Positions 24,721-36,480 of a stretch of 64,000 bases of DNA are shown here, one piece after another. This stretch comes from Druceiella hillmani (Eukaryota; Arthropoda; Insecta; Lepidoptera; Hepialidae), in NCBI GenBank assembly GCA_039881145.1, contig JAYKKI010000090.1, forward strand, positions 8,296,501-8,360,500, in the 5' to 3' direction. A program made the position numbers and the translations under genes. Each line of letters begins with the position of its first letter. The stretch's first letter is position 1. Under the pieces are notes generated by a model. It had not been told where the DNA came from. It ran no database searches and was given only the letters and a program-made list of their open reading frames with translations.

Positions 24721-25093
24721 CCAGAAACACATTTATACCTATTTTTTTTTAATTTTACGCTTCTTATTCCCTTTATTATAAAATTTATAATAAATTTCGA
24801 TTATATCGATAGAAGATATAATCGAATCGATCGATGTTAATTTGAATTTCCTGAACTATTTTCAGACTGGCAATTTACTTATTTCAGAAAGATAAGAAGA
24901 GTGGCCACGGAAAAGACTGAATAAATTCTATAAATGTAAAAATATCATTTTAAACAAAATTATAGGTTTCGGGCCAAAATAGAAATTGCGTCAAAAAACC
25001 AATTCGAACTATTCAATAAAAAGGAAACACTGATAAATAGAATGAAATAAATTAAATTTAGTCATTAGTGTGCAATTGACCTTTTGTGTCCGC

Positions 25094-25141
25094 GAACGTA
25101 TAATTACCTAATTTCTTTAAAAAAGAAGTAATTATACGTTC
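25094..25141. repeat. Perfect 14-bp inverted repeat
   Basis: GAACGTATAATTAC (25094-25107) and its exact reverse complement (25128-25141) flank a 20-nt A/T-rich spacer. The outer sequence ('ttttgtgtccgc' and 'acagacaaaaa') continues the symmetry imperfectly. It is the first of four palindromes within 300 bp. Confidence 0.93.
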
Positions 25142-25244
25142 ACAGACAAAAATCAAAAAAAATTAAGCTTGCACAAGCACATTTATTGAAAGAATTACTT
25201 TTGACATGAATCAATACAATATTAAAAAATTTACACATAAAAAA

Positions 25245-25286
25245 AATTTTAAATATAATGCGAATATTCGCATTATATTTAAAATT
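25245..25286. repeat. Perfect 42-bp palindrome with no spacer
   Basis: Two 21-bp arms meet at the centre AAT|ATT, inside 'gcgaatattcgc', and extend through 'aaatataat' on both sides. The arms are exact reverse complements. Such spacer-free palindromes are unstable in bacterial cloning and can extrude cruciforms. Confidence 0.95.
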
Positions 25287-25300
25287 CTACTATATATCTT

Positions 25301-25320
25301 GGTCTACTATATAGTAGACC
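25301..25320. repeat. Perfect 20-bp palindrome
   Basis: GGTCTACTATATAGTAGACC reads the same on both strands. It lies 15 bp after the 42-bp palindrome. Confidence 0.95.
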
Positions 25321-25356
25321 TGAAAGTTTACTACACGAATAACTTTTACTGTTGCT

Positions 25357-25385
25357 TCAGAAGCTGAAATATATTCAGCTTCTGA
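25357..25385. repeat. Perfect 12-bp inverted repeat with 5-nt loop
   Basis: TCAGAAGCTGAA (25357-25368) and TTCAGCTTCTGA (25374-25385) flank ATATA. The left arm is itself nearly palindromic. The tight stem-loop is shaped like a terminator hairpin, but nothing suggests that role in this eukaryotic context. Confidence 0.93.
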
Positions 25386-26611
25386 GGCAAGAATAAAACA
25401 AATTATGAAAATGTTACCGTACCGTAGAACCATGCCAAGAACCGCCTTATTAGTCTCAAAAAACTTAAAGTAGTTATTCAAAATTCTTAATCAATCTACT
25501 GTTGCTAATATAGTTAAAACAAATAGTTTATGATAAATAAATAATGCAGATGAATATGTAATTACATAAGATGTCTTAAAATAATAATTGTTAACTTAGT
25601 GTGTCTGACAGATTTATCAGCTACATATATGTACTTATATTAAATTCCGAGCTTCCATTGAGAAAATCTAATGGAAGTTCTTCAAAAATTGTCTATTCTA
25701 AATGTTTTTCCATAAGATAATATTGATGCAATCGTGATGAAAATGTTTTTTAATACAACGGAAAAAAATTCTTAACGTTGCCAGTTTATAACAAAAAAAA
25801 TAAATGCGCCGGCTATGTTTTGCTTGTACCGTCAAATCTTACTGTTATATATATTATTTTCGACACACAAACCATAATGAATTTAGCATCCTTCGCTATG
25901 TGAAGTATGTCCTAGAGAAAAGTACTTTACCTTGAAATATTGCAAACAGTAAAACTTAATACGGGTGGAAACCTTGATCTGGGCTAAAACTGACTTTATT
26001 AACTTGTAACTTAAACAGAAAGATAAACGTAACTAACTGATTCGCGGAGAACTTGGGTTGACTGTAATATTTTAAAGGTCCTATTAATTTAGAATATCTT
26101 TCTATAACCTATATTTTATTCAATCAGAAATGAGCCAGTATTAGAATTTCAGGCGTCTGTTTTTTCCGATTCTGAGCATCGTTATGAAAAACACAACATT
26201 TTTACTTTTGTGTGTTATTAGCGAGGAATTTTTATACATTTGTGCATGTGGTATTTGCTTGAATACCATAAATTAAATATGTTTAAATATTCTCAAATAT
26301 GTGTATATTAATATAGAGAGTGTTAGATGTTCACGGTAAATAACGATTAATTGTCCAAAAGTCACCGCAAACCAGATTTAATTACTAATTTAATTGTAAC
26401 CACTGTGAATTTAATTCTGTTGTAAAATAATAACATGAATGTCATACATGAAATAATTACATTTGTATCTTAATAGTACAATGTATACTGAAATAAGGTT
26501 AAGATCGTTAATGACGTGCTACAACCAATAATTGTTAATAAAAGCCTTCAATTTGTAAATTTTCTACATGTACTTTCAATAATTGTTAAATGTATGCTAA
26601 GCAATGATTTT
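25386..26611. other. Unannotated A+T-rich DNA
   Basis: No open frame longer than chance expectation and no repeat recognised. Confidence 0.55.
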
Positions 26612-26700
26612 TAGACTTTAATACCTGAAAAAAAGGAACACTTGTAAGATCACTAAGAAGACCGTCCGTCTGTTCGTCTGCCACAGCGATTTTTTTTATT
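26612..26700 (+). repeat. Probable RTE-type LINE 3'-end scrap
   Basis: 'aaaaggaacacttgtaagat', 'cactaagaagacc', 'gtccgtctgttcgtctgcc' and a following T-run keep the order of the insect repeat segment GGAACCCTTGTAAGATCACTT-GTCCGTCTGTCTGTC. It is the best preserved example of this motif in the window. The scrap lacks any coding region, as expected of 5'-truncated copies. Confidence 0.6.
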
Positions 26701-27653
26701 TCGTTTGAGTTTTTAACTTGAGATTAGCTAAAGATATAATACAAATAAATCCTCGTATATTTCAATAATCTTCACTCGAAAATGTTAATGTGGATATTTT
26801 AAACACTGTAATGAAATATTTTATTTTTATTTAAATTTCGAAGCCCTGTGGGGAATCAACTTAAAGAGCAATTTATATAGATACTAAACTTTCTCCGGGT
26901 TTTATTCATAATCATTCTAGAGTTATTTTTGAAAATATCCATGCCTCCTTTTTTTCAGAAACGTATTAGGTAGAAAAATGACAAATTAAAAATTTTACAA
27001 ATTAATGTAACATATTAATTCTCTTAATTTTGTTTTATAAATTCCACAAATAACGTAATAACACTGGAAAATAAAAAAAATATAAGAATTTGGATACTTT
27101 TTTGAACGATAAAAATAGCGTTATTAGAAGTTTGCTTCAAGTTTAAAGTAAAATTATAAAAATAAAAAGCATTATTTATATTTTAAAACAGTTTAACAGA
27201 AATACTATTTACTGGCAACGTCAAAATGTTTGTAAATGCTGAATCTAGTATAGAGTCCTCATAGTACAACTTCCAGTAGTAGTTAATCAGTTTATTCTTA
27301 CTGCTATTAAGCAAAATGATAGAGCATGCAAACAGTAAGTGAAAGGCATCGGCCGTTGCGTTTATCGAGAAATAAACTAACTCCTTAAATTCTAGACACA
27401 TACTGGGTCTTAGTCAGACACAGCACCGATTTTAGTAATATATTGGTATGATTGGTAAAATAATAACTTAATGGATACAGTAAGACAAACAATGACAACC
27501 CCTAATGACTAGTTATCATCAGACTTCATATTTAGTGCTTTTATTGTCATATTTATGCTATCTAAAATTACTTGCGTATTTATTTCAAAAGATATGTTTT
27601 AATTGTGAAATTCAGTGAGAACTTGATCCATTACATAATATGTTGAATGTGCT

Positions 27654-27693
<40 letters not shown>

Positions 27694-27707
27694 AATATAT
27701 ATATATG

Positions 27708-27766
<59 letters not shown>
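27654..27766. repeat. (TA)n microsatellite, interrupted
   Basis: About 110 bp of TA with occasional G or AA interruptions (TATATGTATATA, ATAAATATA). It is flanked on the right by sequence without symmetry. Confidence 0.97.
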
Positions 27767-27851
27767 AAGGAAAAATATTACTATTTTGAGCTTGGTTAAA
27801 TGCGGTGAATCTACGTTTATTAGGCGAAGTTGTCGTTATTAGCCAACTTTT

Positions 27852-28010
27852 CGACTAGCTAGCCACTAGCTAGCACTGTTTGTTCGATTTGTTTTCAGAA
27901 TATTATTATTTTTCAAGATGGACACGCCAAAAGAACAGAAAATTAGATAATGATAAGAAAGAAGCATATGAGTTAGAAAAATTAGATAATTATAAGAAAG
28001 AAGCATAGAG
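27852..28010. repeat. Short local duplications
   Basis: ACTAGCTAGC is repeated twice near 27855-27875. Near 27935-28008 a ~38-bp segment 'gaaaaattagataatgataagaaagaagcata' occurs twice in tandem with small differences. In one frame the second gives EKLDNYKKEA-like residues, but stops interrupt it and I do not recognise a protein. Confidence 0.65.
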
Positions 28011-28724
28011 TCCGTTTTGCAAACGAAAATGAAGCCGTATCTATTAGAAAATTAATATAAATAAGAAAAAAGACAAATTAAATTTTTTAAGAAACTCAAT
28101 GCATTGAAAATAAAGTTAAGAAAATTTCTAGCTTGTACCTGTCTATTATTGTTATTTAATTTCAAATAAATGGAATTTAGTCATCCGTTTGGACGTCGTC
28201 ATATGCAATCACGTTAGTTAAATATATTCAATTCACGTCCCGCCTTACTTCATAAATAGGACGTCAAAATATTTTTGGACTATCACGATTTCTATGTTTT
28301 AACATTTTTTTAAATTCTGTAGAACGATTTAAATTAAAAATGACAAAAAAGAGTATTAGAAAGATAAACTTTTTAGTATTGAAAATATATAAATTTCGTC
28401 AGCGACGTGAAAAAATCACAGTATTGAAATTTTATATCATAAATAAAACACATAATGCAAAAAGTGTCGAAAAGAAATGACAACGGACTGAAAACGTTTC
28501 TTTATTGATATTATTAGTCTTTTAGAAGTTTCTTTTTATTAGTGCCTTTTCATCAGAAATAAAATATGTTGCTTGATTTTCATTTGACATAAAATTCATG
28601 GAATATTTTTTGAAGTAAGGCAATTACATATTATTATTTTTATACAATCGTCATCGGAATACATTTCTGAATATAAAAACTGTTCTCGCGAATTAATACG
28701 ATAAAATATACGTCACGCTAATGA

Positions 28725-28775
28725 AAAAAATGATAAAGTAATGAAAGAAATGATAAAGTGTGCAAAGAAATGATT
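28725..28775. repeat. Short tandem repeat, ~19-bp unit
   Basis: Variants of AATGAAAGAAATGATAAAGT occur in tandem (aatgaaaaaaatgataaagt, aatgaaagaaatgataaagt, then a degenerate copy). This is minor slippage or duplication. Confidence 0.8.
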
Positions 28776-28932
28776 TCTTTTTTAATCAAGCAGTTACCTG
28801 ATTAAGTTTTTCAAATTAGGCAAGTTCACTTTTTAATATATTTAACACTTTAATTTGATACGAAAATGTAAAGTCCACAACTACTGAACAAAAGTAATAA
28901 TTCGACAATATACACAGCACTATAGGTACCAA

Positions 28933-29033
<101 letters not shown>

Positions 29034-29229
29034 TCAATATATGATTCAACGAATTTCCAAATTCTCTTCTTTAAAAGGTGCAGTTATAATCGATTATATA
29101 TTTCCTTTATTTATTGGAGGAATAAACCCATAAAACTATGAGATATCAATAGACAGAATATAGAGTCTCAACATGGGAGACACGAAACCGTATAAATAAT
29201 ATTTACTAGAAACAAATTCCTCTTGGAAA

Positions 29230-29545
29230 CACTTCTAGCGCACAAACAGTTGTTCGTGTGGTTTAGTAATACTTTCACTTTTAGTTTCTTTTATGCTTAG
29301 AGATAGTCTCCCACGTATTATATAAACGTAATACCGAAAAATGCTCCAGCAATGACATCGGTTTTTCTCGCATAAAAAAAAATTTATGGCACGTAAAGGA
29401 AAAGTATTACATTGTGTAAGCCTAAATACAACGTGAAAAAGTAAATACTAAGGAGGAATTTCTTGTGTGGAATAAATATTGCGCAAGAAAAATTGTATGG
29501 AATATACTCGACACATGTGAGTAATGCGAATTAAAAAACTCTTTT
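29230..29545 (+). repeat. Unknown dispersed repeat, copy 2
   Basis: Partner of 23330-23655, same orientation, starting about 5.9 kb away. The best preserved block is near 29400-29475, where 'aaaagtattacattgtgtaa', 'gcctaaatacaacgtgaaa' and 'gaggaatttcttgtgtggaa' match 'aaaggtattaaattatgtaa', 'ccctaaatacaatgtgaaa' and 'gaagaatttccagtatggaa' of copy 1. No open frame is conserved between the two, so this is non-coding repeat DNA. Confidence 0.7.
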
Positions 29546-31028
29546 TATTTAGATTTTTCGCAATATTACTTAGGAGATTATTATACAATTCGGTCTATAA
29601 TGTTGACATTTATTTTCATTTGAATAAAACTCTCTTCTACTTTTAAAACAGTATTTATTCAATATTGTTAAAAGTCTATCATCCAAGTTCTCTGTACTCG
29701 TCTGGTATAGTGAGTATATAAGAATACAATAATTTGGCAACCTATTACCAAGCGAGTCCTTGAATTTGAGTGTTTATTGTATCTCAACAAGTAATTATTG
29801 ATTTCATTTAACACAGTCTTATATTCACTTTTCATGATTTCTTTAAATTTTGATTAAGGAAGTTTAAAGTAATTGAAGACTTGTGTATGTTTGTGTGTGT
29901 GAAATGGTGTACATATACAAACATTCACAGGCATACAGAGGTACACACGCATTCCCTTTACAGCATACGCACATACGTACAAACATATGTCTATACATAT
30001 ATTTTACTTTCGGCTTTAATCCTTTTAATGCCAGGCTTATAATCGATTTTGCCAAAAAAATTTATTATTATGTAAATATTACCAAGTTTCTATACTTTTA
30101 ACGAAATCAACATTAGATTTATTTGTGTAGGATGCTAAGTTGGTAAATTATTTTAAAAAGATGAGGAAAAGTTTGAAAAAAACTAAGTATATTCGAGTAT
30201 ATTTCTAAAAACCTTTGCTGAAATATATACATTTAACGTATATGCATATGATTTTGAAATTACACACATAAAATATGTTTAAAAATAATGCAAGAAATTA
30301 TACATATAAATTCTTTGGAATAATTAAAAAGTGTTAAGCTTTGGAAGTCCCATTCAGTAAATCTGTAAAAATAAACATCTTTTTGTGAAATTTTCTCAAA
30401 TTTAAAAAAATATTCTCTTACAGTACGTTAGAAACATCACAAGAATTAAAAATAAATATTCCACATTTTAATTAGTCTAATTATGCCAGCGGAGCTACAT
30501 AGAATAGAGAGTATCAGATAAATCAATAGAGAGAAAGACCTAGTTGTATTGAATGGTTTTAGATACGATTCTGCTAAGAATTGTCGATATGGTATTAAAA
30601 AAGGAATAGTTGATTTCACAAATTTTGCCCTAAACACTATCGGCACTTGCCAGCTCTGATACTACCTTATCGCGACATACACGTACTAAAATATTCACTA
30701 GTAAAGTTTCATCATTTGACAAATGAAATCTCTTTGGAAATATCTTTTGACAATTCATTGCCATTGAAAATTACATTACTGCGATACATTTGAAAATTTT
30801 TCATAAATTACATTCTTTCCATACAAAAGGAAAATCTAATTAGTTTACATTATAACTTTTCACTTAAGTCGTTCAGTTTTACAGTTTGAATTTAAAATAA
30901 ATATGCTTTTATACTATCTCCACGTACTAAGTGCATTTTGCTCCTTTTTTAGTATCAAGGTGTTCTTGACGCAGCTTAAACACGATACTTTTCAGTTAAA
31001 TATTACTTACTGGATACCTAAACAGACA
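29546..31028. other. Unannotated DNA with a GT/CA-rich patch
   Basis: Around 29880-30000 the sequence is rich in GTGTGT, CACACG and ACATACG words, giving two overlapping opposite-strand frames that are compositional artefacts. Otherwise nothing is recognised. Confidence 0.5.
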
Positions 31029-31382
31029 CTATAAATTATTTCTTTCTTCGAGATCTCTTAAATATAAGATAAAGTTGGTATTAAAATTGGCATTTGAAGT
31101 ATCAGTTTCAACACTTTCTAGAGGTATTGGTGCAGGCATTAGTATACTGTAGGGAATTAATAAGCTCGCAGATAACAATACTTTATAATGAGTCAAATAT
31201 TTTATAATAAGTTTTGATTGAATAGTAATGCCTTTAATATCTGCCAAGTAAAAAGCATGATACATGCTCAGTACCACATATATGAGACATCCAAACCCAG
31301 GAATGATGATGTTCAAGAAAACCAAATTATTCAAGATAACGTTGGTTGATATGTCAGAATAATTCGGGCCAGTCCTTGGCAT
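31029..31382 (-). CDS. Unidentified 117-codon open frame (probably not a gene)
   Basis: Longest apparently non-repetitive ATG-initiated frame apart from the transposon-derived ones. The product is hydrophobic in its first two thirds (segments near residues 19-45 and 62-85 could span membranes) and ends in a more charged tail (LRDLEERNNL). Its composition is less lysine/asparagine-dominated than the other frames. I do not recognise a family. There is no visible polyadenylation or splice context that decides the matter. With roughly 70% A+T, one frame of this length in 64 kb is expected by chance, so I regard it as a marginal candidate exon. Confidence 0.12.
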   Translation of the reverse strand: MPRTGPNYSDISTNVILNNLVFLNIIIPGFGCLIYVVLSMYHAFYLADIKGITIQSKLIIKYLTHYKVLLSASLLIPYSILMPAPIPLESVETDTSNANFNTNFILYLRDLEERNNL

Positions 31383-33364
31383 GTTAATAGATAAAATCTA
31401 TTAAACGACCAGGATAATAATTATTATTTTTATTAATTAATATAACAAGAACATTTCACATGATACTATTGCAACAAAACTCGAGCTGCGGTGTAAAATT
31501 TGGCAAAGTAAATAACTAGATCTAACTTCACCCTAATTGTTTACCCGAAGAACTTAATGAAGAAATTGGTATATGTATTGATTATTACAACGGAAATAAC
31601 CACATATCTTGACAAGTCTTATTCATTAACTAGTTAGTAACTACTGCCTCTGTTGTAACGTCACGTTCACAAAGTTAGTATGGATCGAATAATTCCAGTA
31701 TGCATAATGTCACCATTGGGAATTCCGAAATACCCTTATTACCAGTATTATTACTAAGTACATTTGTGCATCTCCTTGTCCTTTTATTCATTACAAATGG
31801 AAGTGAAGAAAAGCGAGAAAAATACCAAATTATTTTAGTTACGCTCTGCCTGAGGTAGATGCAGATATATATTATATGAAATATAATTTTCCTTAAAATG
31901 TTATTTTGAATTTTTATTTTGATAATTAAAATAAAGATCGAATTACGTTTTGATCCATAGAATATAAATATTCCTAGAATGTAAAACAAATGCACTTATT
32001 TTCCTTTTTTGGATCACAGTAACTCGTTTTACTTTCCCTTTATGGATAAATACATTGATAGCATTAACCAAATATAATTGCAGTATTCATTGTCCCATTA
32101 ATTAAAAAAAATATGACTTTAGGGCTTCTAGAAAAATATATGGTTTTAGATCCAAAATCCCATTCGAAATAGGTATTATTTTTAAATAAATACCAAAAGA
32201 AGGCAGCATTAGATTGTTTGAATAGATACTTCTGGGAATTATATCCAAACATGATAAAGTTACCTTACCTTCAAACTATCTTTTCTGATCATTAAATTGT
32301 TCATTTATTTAGGATGACGTCACACTATTCTAAAAAGCACATTACGCATTCGTTTTAGTTTAATTTTATCATTAGTCTTTTTGATTTTCATTTTACAGGC
32401 ACTGACATGCTGACACTATTTGCTTTCCGAATCTAATTCTGAATGCTGTCGTATATTTAAGTAACAGAGATACTAAACACAATTCTTGAAAACAAATTTT
32501 CTAAAACTAAAAAAAATTGTGAGTGAAATTATTTAATGTACTGAGAGCTAATGTGAAAGAAACTATGCAATTCACTTATAGGTATAATACCTATATAATA
32601 TCACCATTATAAGCCAAATACAAAACTTATTGCATATTTATACAAAGGCGAATATTAATAGAACGGGACAAAAGAAACGTCTCCGATACATAGCTCGAAG
32701 TCGTCTAAATATCGTTGCTTCTCTATTTCATCCCAAATGCGAGTTCCTTGGTTGATCGTATTTATTTGGTAAGTACGGCAAGCGTTAATATTTAACGTAA
32801 TTATTATTAATATATCTAAACCTTGAAAAACTCGAATATTGTATTTAAGAATTTCAAATACCTTATAATATAGAGTTTATTACTTAAACATGTTAAAATT
32901 TATGTTCTTTAATCAAAGGAGCTGTCTGTAAAGCCATATTATTTTAACAATTAATAATTAACAAAAGGAAAACTGATGAAGCGCTCGTCTAGAATTTAAA
33001 GATTAAATACAATTATTAAGAATATACATTCTATTCTGGTAACAATTCAGCAGGTTGGATTGTGATATGTCGGAATAGTCATTACATCATCGTCATCCTT
33101 ACTATTTGAGTTTATGACATGTAATGTGGTACTTTATTGAGCTAGCCATTACTGAATTCATTCATAATAAATGAAATCATTCATAATAAAGAAATTCAAT
33201 TACAGTGATAGATGGATAAGATTGAATAATATGAAGAAACACTCCACAAAATACTTTTTTGCCATGATCATATCTCATAAGTTGCTCCAAGTAGCTTTTT
33301 GTTATTCTGTCTCGAACATTTGATGTTGATTCTATATCTATCAGTTTCTACTGAAGCATTACCT
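31383..33364. other. Unannotated A+T-rich DNA
   Basis: Short frames near 31675-31995 and 32064-32252 (minus strand) show no domain. No repeat was identified. Confidence 0.5.
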
Positions 33365-33365
33365 T

Positions 33366-33424
<59 letters not shown>
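33365..33424. repeat. (TA)n microsatellite
   Basis: About 60 bp of TA with a single CATA interruption near its left end. It generates a spurious Tyr/Ile frame on the minus strand. Confidence 0.97.
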
Positions 33425-33427
<3 letters not shown>

Positions 33428-33712
33428 ATATAGAGTATTAATAATAGAGTGTCATGAAATATAATATAATTACTGCATGCCATTATTCCGTCGTGTTGTT
33501 AAAATAACCAATAAGCAAATAAATAACTACAGATATATATTTCATAATGAACTACAATTATTGATACAAAATTCTTTCAGTTTATTTTGCCCGGCATAAA
33601 ACCAGTTCTATATTCATCACATGTCCACCATTTTTGCTATAATATATTGGTTTATCAGTCAATAACGTGCTAGAAATAACAAAAATTAATGTTATTTAAA
33701 ATGTATTGATGC

Positions 33713-33795
33713 GGTCCATTTTTCACTTTTCGTACCTGAAGTCACTAAAAGTGAGAACCCTTGTAAGATAACTTTCACGTTCGTCTGTCGAACAA
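33713..33795 (+). repeat. Probable RTE-type LINE 3'-end scrap
   Basis: 'gtgagaacccttgtaagata' followed by 'actttcacgttcgtctgtcg' keeps the order of the motif seen at 26.6 kb. It is embedded in non-coding DNA. Confidence 0.55.
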
Positions 33796-34840
33796 AAAAG
33801 TTTATTATTAGAGATTGCTTGTCGTATGAACTAGATATTTGGCTTAACCATAAAGCATATGTAGATATTTTAGGTGGAGCAGAATAATTACCTGGCAAAT
33901 AATTTATAAATTCCATTTATAATGTGACGTTTCGTTTGAATGGGAGAGATATAAATCTTAATAATATTTTTTTCATTATTTTAAGTTACATTTCTTCAGA
34001 GGTATATTGAATGATCTGTACCAAAATTAGGTACGTACTTGAATTCTAAATAGAGAATGAAATAGTTTCTCGAGACTGGATGCCATTCAAGAGGTATTTT
34101 AAAATGCTATAAAAACTGTTTAGTGCTTAATATTTACGATACAATAAAATTTTTAAACGTGTATTTGAAAATCAGAAAAATTGTGACAAAAAATTAAGTA
34201 GATACTTTATGGTGAAATTATTGTGGTCAACTTGCGTTAATATATTACAGAGGCATAAGCAAACAAATTATTGTATGCATTAAAAAAAGTTTCATAAAAC
34301 CTTCAAAGCGGGCAAACACTAATAACAAATAGAGTTTATTTGCATGAGACACTACAATCATTGATACAAACTATGGAAACAATTATTTAAAATATCACTG
34401 TCATTCAGATTATATACATTTTACTGTAATATTAAAATTAATTAGTAACTGGCTACAGAATAATCTGATCTTAATATTGCCGTAAATTCAATTATACCCA
34501 CCACTACTTCCTTAATTATTTGAAATTTGAAATTGGAGTAATTGAAGGAATCATGTCTATTCGAAACTATTTTTAAATAACTGTTTTAAGGTGCAAATTT
34601 CGAGATCTGCCTCCACTTACTCTCCCTTAATTAGTTGCAGACGATATGTAAATATATAATGTCGATGAAATTACATTGCTGTTGTTCGTGAAAATGCGTC
34701 GTCCATCCTGATAATAATAATAAGTTGAAATAGTTATTTTAGTACAGAATAATATAATGGTACAATATTAACAAATAATCATATAGTAATCATATTCTAG
34801 CAATGAATTTTCTTTTTTTAATTTGTTTAGTCCTTAAAGC
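33796..34840. other. Unannotated DNA upstream of the LINE
   Basis: No endonuclease domain or 5' UTR of the LINE is recognisable here, so the LINE is taken to be 5'-truncated near 34840. Confidence 0.5.
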
Positions 34841-34887
34841 TTATCGTATTCATAAAAGCTTTAAAATAAACTGTAACTGTCTTTCCT

Positions 34888-35346
34888 GTGGAATGGAAAA
34901 AAGCCTGTATTGTGCCCGTACCTAAAATGTTATTACCTACGAAACCCAAGGATTTTTGGCTCATATCTATCCTACCGCTTCTACCTAAAGTCTTTGAACG
35001 TATTGTTCATGGTCAACTTGTTACTTTCTTCAATGCTCATAAATCTCTAAATCCACTTCAATCTGGCTTTAAAGCTGGCCACAGTACCTCAACTGCCCTT
35101 GTTAAGTTTACTGATGATATACGCTTGGCTATGGATAATACACAAGTCACTGTCCTTGTGTTTCTTGATTTCAGCAGTGCGTTCAACTCTGCTGACTTCG
35201 ATATTCTTCTTGCCCGCTTGAAATATCTTAATATATCCCAACATTCACTTGAGTGTTTTAGTTCATATCTTCATGGACGCAGGCAATGTGTTAAGTTGTC
35301 AGATATGTATTCTGAGTGGTCTGATCTTACAGCTGGTATTTATTGA
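34888..35346 (+). pseudogene. LINE reverse transcriptase, N-terminal half of RT domain
   Basis: The 152-residue frame has the expected order of RT parts: WKKACIVPVPK, then FWLISILPLLPKVFERI (family form: yRPISLLpvlsKvlEki), QSGFKAGHSTSTAL (RT motif with QfGFr.g.St), and VLVFLDFSSAFNSADFDILL, which carries the first catalytic aspartate (LDFSsAF). SYLHGRRQCVKL follows. It begins at a GTG inside the element, not a real start. The frame then breaks: the next expected motif, GvPQGSvLGPlLF, is missing and the sequence resumes in another frame. An alignment with living Jockey/CR1 elements would place the family. The domain call itself is secure. Confidence 0.88.
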
Positions 35347-35925
35347 TGATGTTGTTAAAAACATTTCTAGCAATTATCATTTCTATGCTGATGACCTATA
35401 AATCTATGCGCACTTGAACCTCCATTCCTTATCAAAAACAATCGACATCCTTAATCGAGATATTGCTTCAATTGGTCAGTGGGCTCATGAAATGGGTCTT
35501 TTGGTTAACCCAAGTAAGTCACAATTTATCATCATCGATAGTCAAAGACTGATTTCTAAAGTAAACATACCTAGTTAACCAAAATTAGTGCTAAATAGTA
35601 CAATAATACCATACACGTCAACTGTTAAAACCTGGGCCTACTGATCGATCAAAATCTTAATTGGCGGCCTCAAATAAATGATGTTAGTCGTCGTGTTTTC
35701 AACAGGATACACTCTTTGAAACGTCTTCAAAATTTTCTACCGACTAAAACGAAGATCTACCTTTGACAAACACTTTTATTACCATTAATCGATAATGGAG
35801 ACGTGTGCTATCCTTATCTTAATGAAGAATATTTGTGCAAGTTGGAACGTCTTCAAAATTTATGCATTCGGTATATCTTCGGCATCAGAAAATATGATTA
35901 CTGTTCTGAATACAGGTCACTTCTC
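35347..35925 (+). pseudogene. LINE reverse transcriptase, C-terminal half, broken
   Basis: In the second frame FIDDVVKNISSNYHFYADDL gives the catalytic YADD box at 35384-35395, followed at once by a stop codon (CTATAA, where the family has DDLqiY). DILNRDIASIGQWAHEMGLL and NPSKSQF follow, matching the LINE RT thumb region (W....gL.lN..Ks). Further stops near 35578 and 35640, and frame changes, interrupt LLIDQNLNW-, FLPTKTKIYL- and LERLQNLCIRYIFGIRKYDY-like segments. The junction before FIDD has lost about 14 codons and one base phase. Confidence 0.85.
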
Positions 35926-35931
35926 AAATAG

Positions 35932-36228
35932 ATGAAGATCCGTAATCGATGCCAACTTCACATACTTACATTTCTTTTTAACATATTAAAAAATCTTCAT
36001 TGCCCAAATTATCTTAGTGTCAAATTTAAAGATTTGTCTGCTTACGGCCTTGGGATGCGATCTGAAAGTACACACACCCTACTTATTCCTAAACATACCT
36101 CTACCACTTACAATAAATCCTTCACTGTCCAAGCAGCAAAAATTAGGAATCACCTGGATCCTGACATCAGGAAAATCATGTCTCTAAATACTTTCAAAGA
36201 TCGAGTGAAAAAGTTTCGCTTTTCCTGA
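35932..36228 (+). pseudogene. LINE ORF2 C-terminus
   Basis: 98 residues starting MKIRNRCQLHILTFLFNILK. They end at AAKIRNHLDPDIRKIMSLN, followed by TFKDRVKKFRFS and a TGA stop. This is the family's C-terminal block: R...HLL.l.yki......PnYL...F, then SF.vqaa.iWN.Lp..ir.......FK..vk. The W of the WN.LP motif is replaced by R. The preceding stop TAG, just before the ATG, separates it from the rest of the ORF. It is the fossil's longest uninterrupted downstream piece, not an independent gene. Confidence 0.83.
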
Positions 36229-36480
36229 AACCTTTTCCTTTGTGTTCTTGCTCTTTCCTGTCTTTTCCATTCCAAATCATGTCAATGTTTTGTTTTCTTT
36301 TTTAATTTACTTTTGTATTTTTTTTGTCTAATGTGCTATGAAGAATTTTCATTGTAAAATCTCTTACAGTCTACCAACTAAATTTCAATACAAATTGTTA
36401 TGGTTGACTGGAAGAGACTGCTCATATAGCAATAAGTCCGCCATATGTACTGTACATAAAAGTTAATAATAATAAATATT

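Larger units (their letters stand above)
34841..36480 (+). mobile_element. 5'-truncated non-LTR retrotransposon, Jockey/CR1-like
   Basis: Roughly 1.6 kb carrying the reverse transcriptase and C-terminal part of a LINE, then a 3' UTR and a (TAA)n-type tail at 36463-36476. The coding region reads through several stops and frameshifts. The 3' UTR includes 'ggaagagactgctcatatag' and 'caataagtccgccatatgta', a segment of the kind conserved in LINEs of several invertebrates, capable of a small hairpin (GAGACTGCTcATATAGCAataagt). The endonuclease is absent, as usual after incomplete reverse transcription. Exact target-site duplications could not be picked out of the A+T-rich flanks. Confidence 0.9.

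Noticed and set aside
25357..25385. Stem-loop resembling a rho-independent terminator
   Set aside because: Eukaryotic context, no adjacent gene, and one of a cluster of palindromes.
27930..28010. Possible lysine-rich peptide from the duplicated 'gataagaaagaagcata' segment
   Set aside because: Stops interrupt every phase and no homology is recognisable.
34888..35346. Reading the RT frame as a functional host gene
   Set aside because: No real start codon, a missing catalytic motif, and frameshifts downstream; it is a dead LINE.
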